Assembly: GCA_900544635.1 (NCBI GenBank)
Contig: UQVV01000074.1
Coordinates: forward strand, 1-8,070
Length of the DNA: 8,070 bases
Direction of reading: 5' to 3'
Source of the DNA: an uncultured Cloacibacillus sp.
GTDB lineage: Bacteria > Synergistota > Synergistia > Synergistales > Synergistaceae
In this document: positions 5,732-8,070 of the stretch, piece by piece
How the letters are laid out: every line of letters starts with the position of its first letter
Position numbering within the stretch: the first letter of the stretch is position 1
Notes under the pieces: generated by a model
Seen by the model: only the letters and a program-made list of their open reading frames with translations
What the model was told of the DNA's origin: nothing
Databases searched by the model: none
Made by a program: the position numbers and the translations under genes

Positions 5732-6508
5732 CTACTGAACTTTTCCGAGTTCGTCGAGTCTTGATTGTATGGTATTTATCTCTTCGCGTATCGAGTTCAG
5801 CCTGGCCTCTTCAGCCGATTCGTCTTTGCGTAAATTTTCAAGACGTTTGATAAGGCGGTCGGTCTCAATGCGCGCCGCCGTCGTTCCCTGATAGAGCTTC
5901 GACGGGTTGTCGTTGGCTACATCCCATTGGAACCTCGTAGCGTTCCCGTTCGTCAGAGAAGGGGATATCGTTCCGCGTAGTTCCAGCGTCACAGTTTTTG
6001 CTCCTTCGAGAAGGTCTTTTCCCGTCTTCTCGTCATAGCGCGGGAAGAACACGAGGCCTTCTTTTGGGCCCTGGAAAGCGAAGTTGAAGCGTTTGTCATA
6101 ATCTACCGGTTTGTAGCTTTTGTTTTTTATCAGCAGCTTTACCATTATGTCAAACGGGCCAAGATGCATGGTAGGGCCGTTGTTGTTGAAATATATCTGT
6201 ACCGGTATCATTTCGTCCAGACGAAGAGCGCTCAGGAATTTGTACTTGTAGTCGTCAGCCTCTTGCTGCGTCCATAGATTGGCTTCCGCTTCCTTTTGTA
6301 TGTACGCTTCAATAAACTCTGCGGAATAATACGTCGCGCGTATCTCTAAGTTGCTGATATCGTCCTCACGGTCGACATATGTCCGCGTCTTAGACCATCT
6401 CTCTAATATTCGGTCGAAGGAGGCCGCATCGGCACAAGTCATTGCTACGATTCCGGATGTCATTGCCAGCATCAAAGCTGAAATTACAATGAATATTTTC
6501 CTTTTCAA
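5732..6508 (-). CDS. Exported protein of unknown function with C-terminal coiled coil
   Basis: I do not recognise this 258-residue protein. The N-terminus is a clear Sec signal peptide: KRK, a hydrophobic core (5-23) and a probable signal peptidase I site after CADA (25-28). Cys25 is not in a standard lipobox, so a lipoprotein is unlikely. The mature part begins with charged, probably helical sequence (31-95). Next comes a region with beta-like strands and turns (about 98-200: IPVQIYFNN, LGPFDIMVKLLIK, TVTLELRGTI). It ends in a heptad-like charged helix (212-256, RLIKRLENLRK ... INTIQSRLDEL), probably a coiled coil. The start is TTG at 6508, with GGAGG (6520-6516) 7 nt away. It has its own 3' hairpin and sits downstream of the porin gene on the same strand, but that gene also ends in a terminator, so the two are probably separate units. 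The sequence is noticeably more AT-rich than pnp. A periplasmic or envelope-associated role is inferred. Confidence 0.85.
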   Translation of the reverse strand: MKRKIFIVISALMLAMTSGIVAMTCADAASFDRILERWSKTRTYVDREDDISNLEIRATYYSAEFIEAYIQKEAEANLWTQQEADDYKYKFLSALRLDEMIPVQIYFNNNGPTMHLGPFDIMVKLLIKNKSYKPVDYDKRFNFAFQGPKEGLVFFPRYDEKTGKDLLEGAKTVTLELRGTISPSLTNGNATRFQWDVANDNPSKLYQGTTAARIETDRLIKRLENLRKDESAEEARLNSIREEINTIQSRLDELGKVQ

Positions 6509-6545
6509 AACTTTTCCTCCTATTTACTTGTATAAGCTATGTAAA

Positions 6546-6559
6546 GTGTGGATTCACAC
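6546..6559. promoter_or_regulatory. Short inverted repeat upstream of the exported-protein gene
   Basis: GTGTG (6546-6550) and CACAC (6555-6559) form a 5-bp inverted repeat with a 4-bp spacer, 26 bp upstream of the ribosome site. Its size and place fit an operator near the gene's promoter. No confident -35/-10 pair could be assigned in 6521-6640, although the stretch is AT-rich. Five base pairs could also be chance. Confidence 0.2.
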
Positions 6560-6641
6560 AATACTATTTGGGGCATTTTCTTATAAGAGATAATAGACAA
6601 TAATGGATATAAAGGCCGAAATGAATTTCATAGTTCTTTAA

Positions 6642-6671
6642 CAAAACAGAGGCCCGAAGGCCTCTGTTTTG
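6642..6671 (-). terminator. Intrinsic terminator of the porin gene with a UUCG loop
   Basis: CAAAACAGAGGCC (6642-6654) pairs perfectly with GGCCTCTGTTTTG (6659-6671), a 13-bp stem. On the minus strand the loop is C(TTCG)G, one of the most stable RNA tetraloops. The TTTTG of the 3' arm, followed by TT, provides the U-rich end. It lies 43 bp past the porin stop codon and separates that gene from the exported-protein gene. Confidence 0.88.
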
Positions 6672-6714
6672 CGTTGTGTTGTAATGATACTTCGTCGGCG
6701 TTCAGCGTTTCCGA

Positions 6715-8070
6715 CTAGAAGTTGATCGTCGTACGGAACTGGAACACGTTGTCGTCGCCGTTCCAGGTATTGCCGCTGCCCTCACCGTAATCGACATAGT
6801 CGTAGGCGAGGCGGAAGGCGATGGCGGGCGTGTACTGATAGGTCACACCGATGCCGTAGCCGTCGGCGTCGTCGATGTTGTCCGTGTCAAAGTCAGCGTG
6901 CTGATAGCGGAGGTAGCTGCTCCACTTGTCGTTCCACTTCTGCTCCGCATAGACGAAGAACATCGAGGTGGTGTTGTCGTTCCACGGCATATTCGCAGCT
7001 ATCGTAGCGTTCTGCGCTGCGTCCTGAGCTCCGCCGAAGTTGTACGGGTCGCGGTAAGCTACGAACGTGTTGTCCTGCTGCATGTACTCGAAGCGGAGGC
7101 TCGTGAACTTCAGCAGATCCTGGCCAAGGTCGAGGGTGGCTCTCCAAGCCTGCGGATTGTCTTCTGTTGCATCACCGACTCTCGCTCTGTCGGCGTTGAT
7201 GTAATCGGCAAACAGCATGTCCGGATTGTCGAGAATACCCTGGTCTATATCCTGGAAGTAGTAAGTTCCCTGGAGTTTGATAGCCGGGGTGAAGTTATAC
7301 GACGCATAGATACCGTAGGTGCTGTAGTCTGTCCCATCCTGTGTAGCGACATCTACATCGCCGTCTTCAACAGCCCAGACGCCGTTGATACCGAGGAAGA
7401 ACGCCTCGGAGGGCTGCCAGGTAAGGTCAAGAGCATAGACCATGTAGTTGTTCTGCGTGAACCAGGTCTCTGTGTTAGTATCGAGGTCATAGTCATAGCC
7501 GTTTGCAAGATCCATCTCGGTGTTGCGGCCGATGACAGCCTTAGCCGAGAAATTCGTCCACTGCTTCGTGAACTGGAAACCGTCTACGCGGAAGTCGCCG
7601 AAGATAGGCTCGTTGTCGACGTAAAGGTCGTGGTCACCTTCAAAGTCGAGGCCGAAACGACCGACGCGGAAGTTGATATCCCACGGGAGAACTGTGTCGA
7701 CCCAGATATAACGGACGTTGATCTGGCTGATATCGCCGTAGCCGCTGCTGCCTGCGCCGCCCGAGCCGTTGCCCGCGCGCCACTCGGAATAGAAGCTAGT
7801 AGTCTCGCTTATCTGTTTCGACAGATAGAGACGGAACTGCGACTTTTCAAAGCTGGTGTCATTGCCACCCTGCGTATAGGTTCCGGCATGGTCTCCGCCA
7901 GCGAAGTTGGCATCAAAGTAGAAACGTCCGGCGAGCTTCCATCCGCCGAGGTTCTCTTCAAGCACCGCGACTCTCTTGTCGAGGCTGTCGACCTTCACGC
8001 CGAGAGCGTCAAGTTCGTCCTTAAATTCCATGACGAGCTTCTTGAGGAGCTCGAGATCCTGCTTCGAAGC
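6715..8070 (-). CDS. Putative SLH-type outer-membrane porin, 3' part (5' end outside window)
   Basis: The frame is open to the right edge, so the visible 451 residues are the C-terminal part of a longer protein. The Met encoded at 8031 has no ribosome site and follows in-frame coding sequence (ASKQDLELLKKLV), so it is internal. Residues 1-42 form a heptad-like coiled coil (LELLKKLV ... LDALGVKVDSLDKRVAVLEENL). The rest is a beta-barrel: amphipathic strands rich in aromatic residues, turns rich in Asp, Asn and Gly, repeated YxxxDxT- and Wxx-type strands, and the terminus VFQFRTTINF, whose final Phe is the usual BamA recognition residue. In Synergistota, Negativicutes and Deinococcus-Thermus, such barrels follow an N-terminal SLH domain that grips peptidoglycan. 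That domain would lie upstream of the window and is inferred, not seen. Its likely role is diffusion of small solutes and tethering of the outer membrane. Confidence 0.85.
   Translation of the reverse strand, partial: ASKQDLELLKKLVMEFKDELDALGVKVDSLDKRVAVLEENLGGWKLAGRFYFDANFAGGDHAGTYTQGGNDTSFEKSQFRLYLSKQISETTSFYSEWRAGNGSGGAGSSGYGDISQINVRYIWVDTVLPWDINFRVGRFGLDFEGDHDLYVDNEPIFGDFRVDGFQFTKQWTNFSAKAVIGRNTEMDLANGYDYDLDTNTETWFTQNNYMVYALDLTWQPSEAFFLGINGVWAVEDGDVDVATQDGTDYSTYGIYASYNFTPAIKLQGTYYFQDIDQGILDNPDMLFADYINADRARVGDATEDNPQAWRATLDLGQDLLKFTSLRFEYMQQDNTFVAYRDPYNFGGAQDAAQNATIAANMPWNDNTTSMFFVYAEQKWNDKWSSYLRYQHADFDTDNIDDADGYGIGVTYQYTPAIAFRLAYDYVDYGEGSGNTWNGDDNVFQFRTTINF

Noticed and set aside
6546..6559. 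GTGTG-GATT-CACAC as a CRP/FNR-type site
   Set aside because: The half-sites and spacing do not match TGTGA-N6-TCACA or TTGAT-N4-ATCAA; kept only as an unspecified inverted repeat.
1..8070. CRISPR array, tRNA/rRNA gene, insertion sequence or prophage element
   Set aside because: No regular repeat-spacer pattern, cloverleaf, transposase or terminal inverted repeat with flanking duplication was seen on reading both strands.

Overview
The window looks like chromosomal housekeeping DNA from a GC-rich diderm bacterium. It most likely belongs to the Synergistota (Cloacibacillus/Synergistes-like). The best clue is the partial gene at the right edge: a peptidoglycan-facing coiled coil followed by an outer-membrane beta-barrel ending in a C-terminal phenylalanine. 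This is the layout of the SLH-type porins found in Synergistota and some other diderm lineages. Strong AGGAGG-type ribosome sites, frequent use of the ATA isoleucine codon in GC-rich genes, and an rpsO-pnp-dut block fit, but the phylum call is inference because no database search was possible.

Left part (1-1800): plsY (+), which makes lysophosphatidate from acyl-phosphate, faces a GNAT acetyltransferase gene (-) and pgsA (-), which commits CDP-diacylglycerol to phosphatidylglycerol. Two phospholipid enzymes are therefore close together but on opposite strands. A clear intrinsic terminator separates pgsA from the GNAT gene.

Centre (1796-5306): a 290-bp divergent intergenic region holds GC-rich hairpins, an extended -10 promoter and an mRNA leader of about 85 nt. 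It leads into rpsO (ribosomal protein S15), an intrinsic terminator, pnp (polynucleotide phosphorylase with a long arginine-rich tail, TTG start) and dut (dUTPase, overlapping pnp by one base). The block ends in an 18-bp perfect-stem terminator. It couples translation, RNA decay and nucleotide-pool hygiene.

Right part (5307-8070): about 365 bp without a convincing gene, then two minus-strand envelope genes, each followed by its own hairpin. One encodes an unrecognised exported protein of 258 aa with a C-terminal coiled coil (TTG start). The other is the 3' part of the porin gene, whose beginning lies beyond base 8070. The stretch from 5307 to about 6640 is visibly more AT-rich than the rest.

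No CRISPR array, insertion sequence, tRNA, rRNA or recognisable mobile element was seen. I found no strong case for an undescribed multi-gene system. The most rewarding items are the unknown exported protein beside the porin, the PNPase tail, the rpsO leader, and the hairpin cluster upstream of pgsA.
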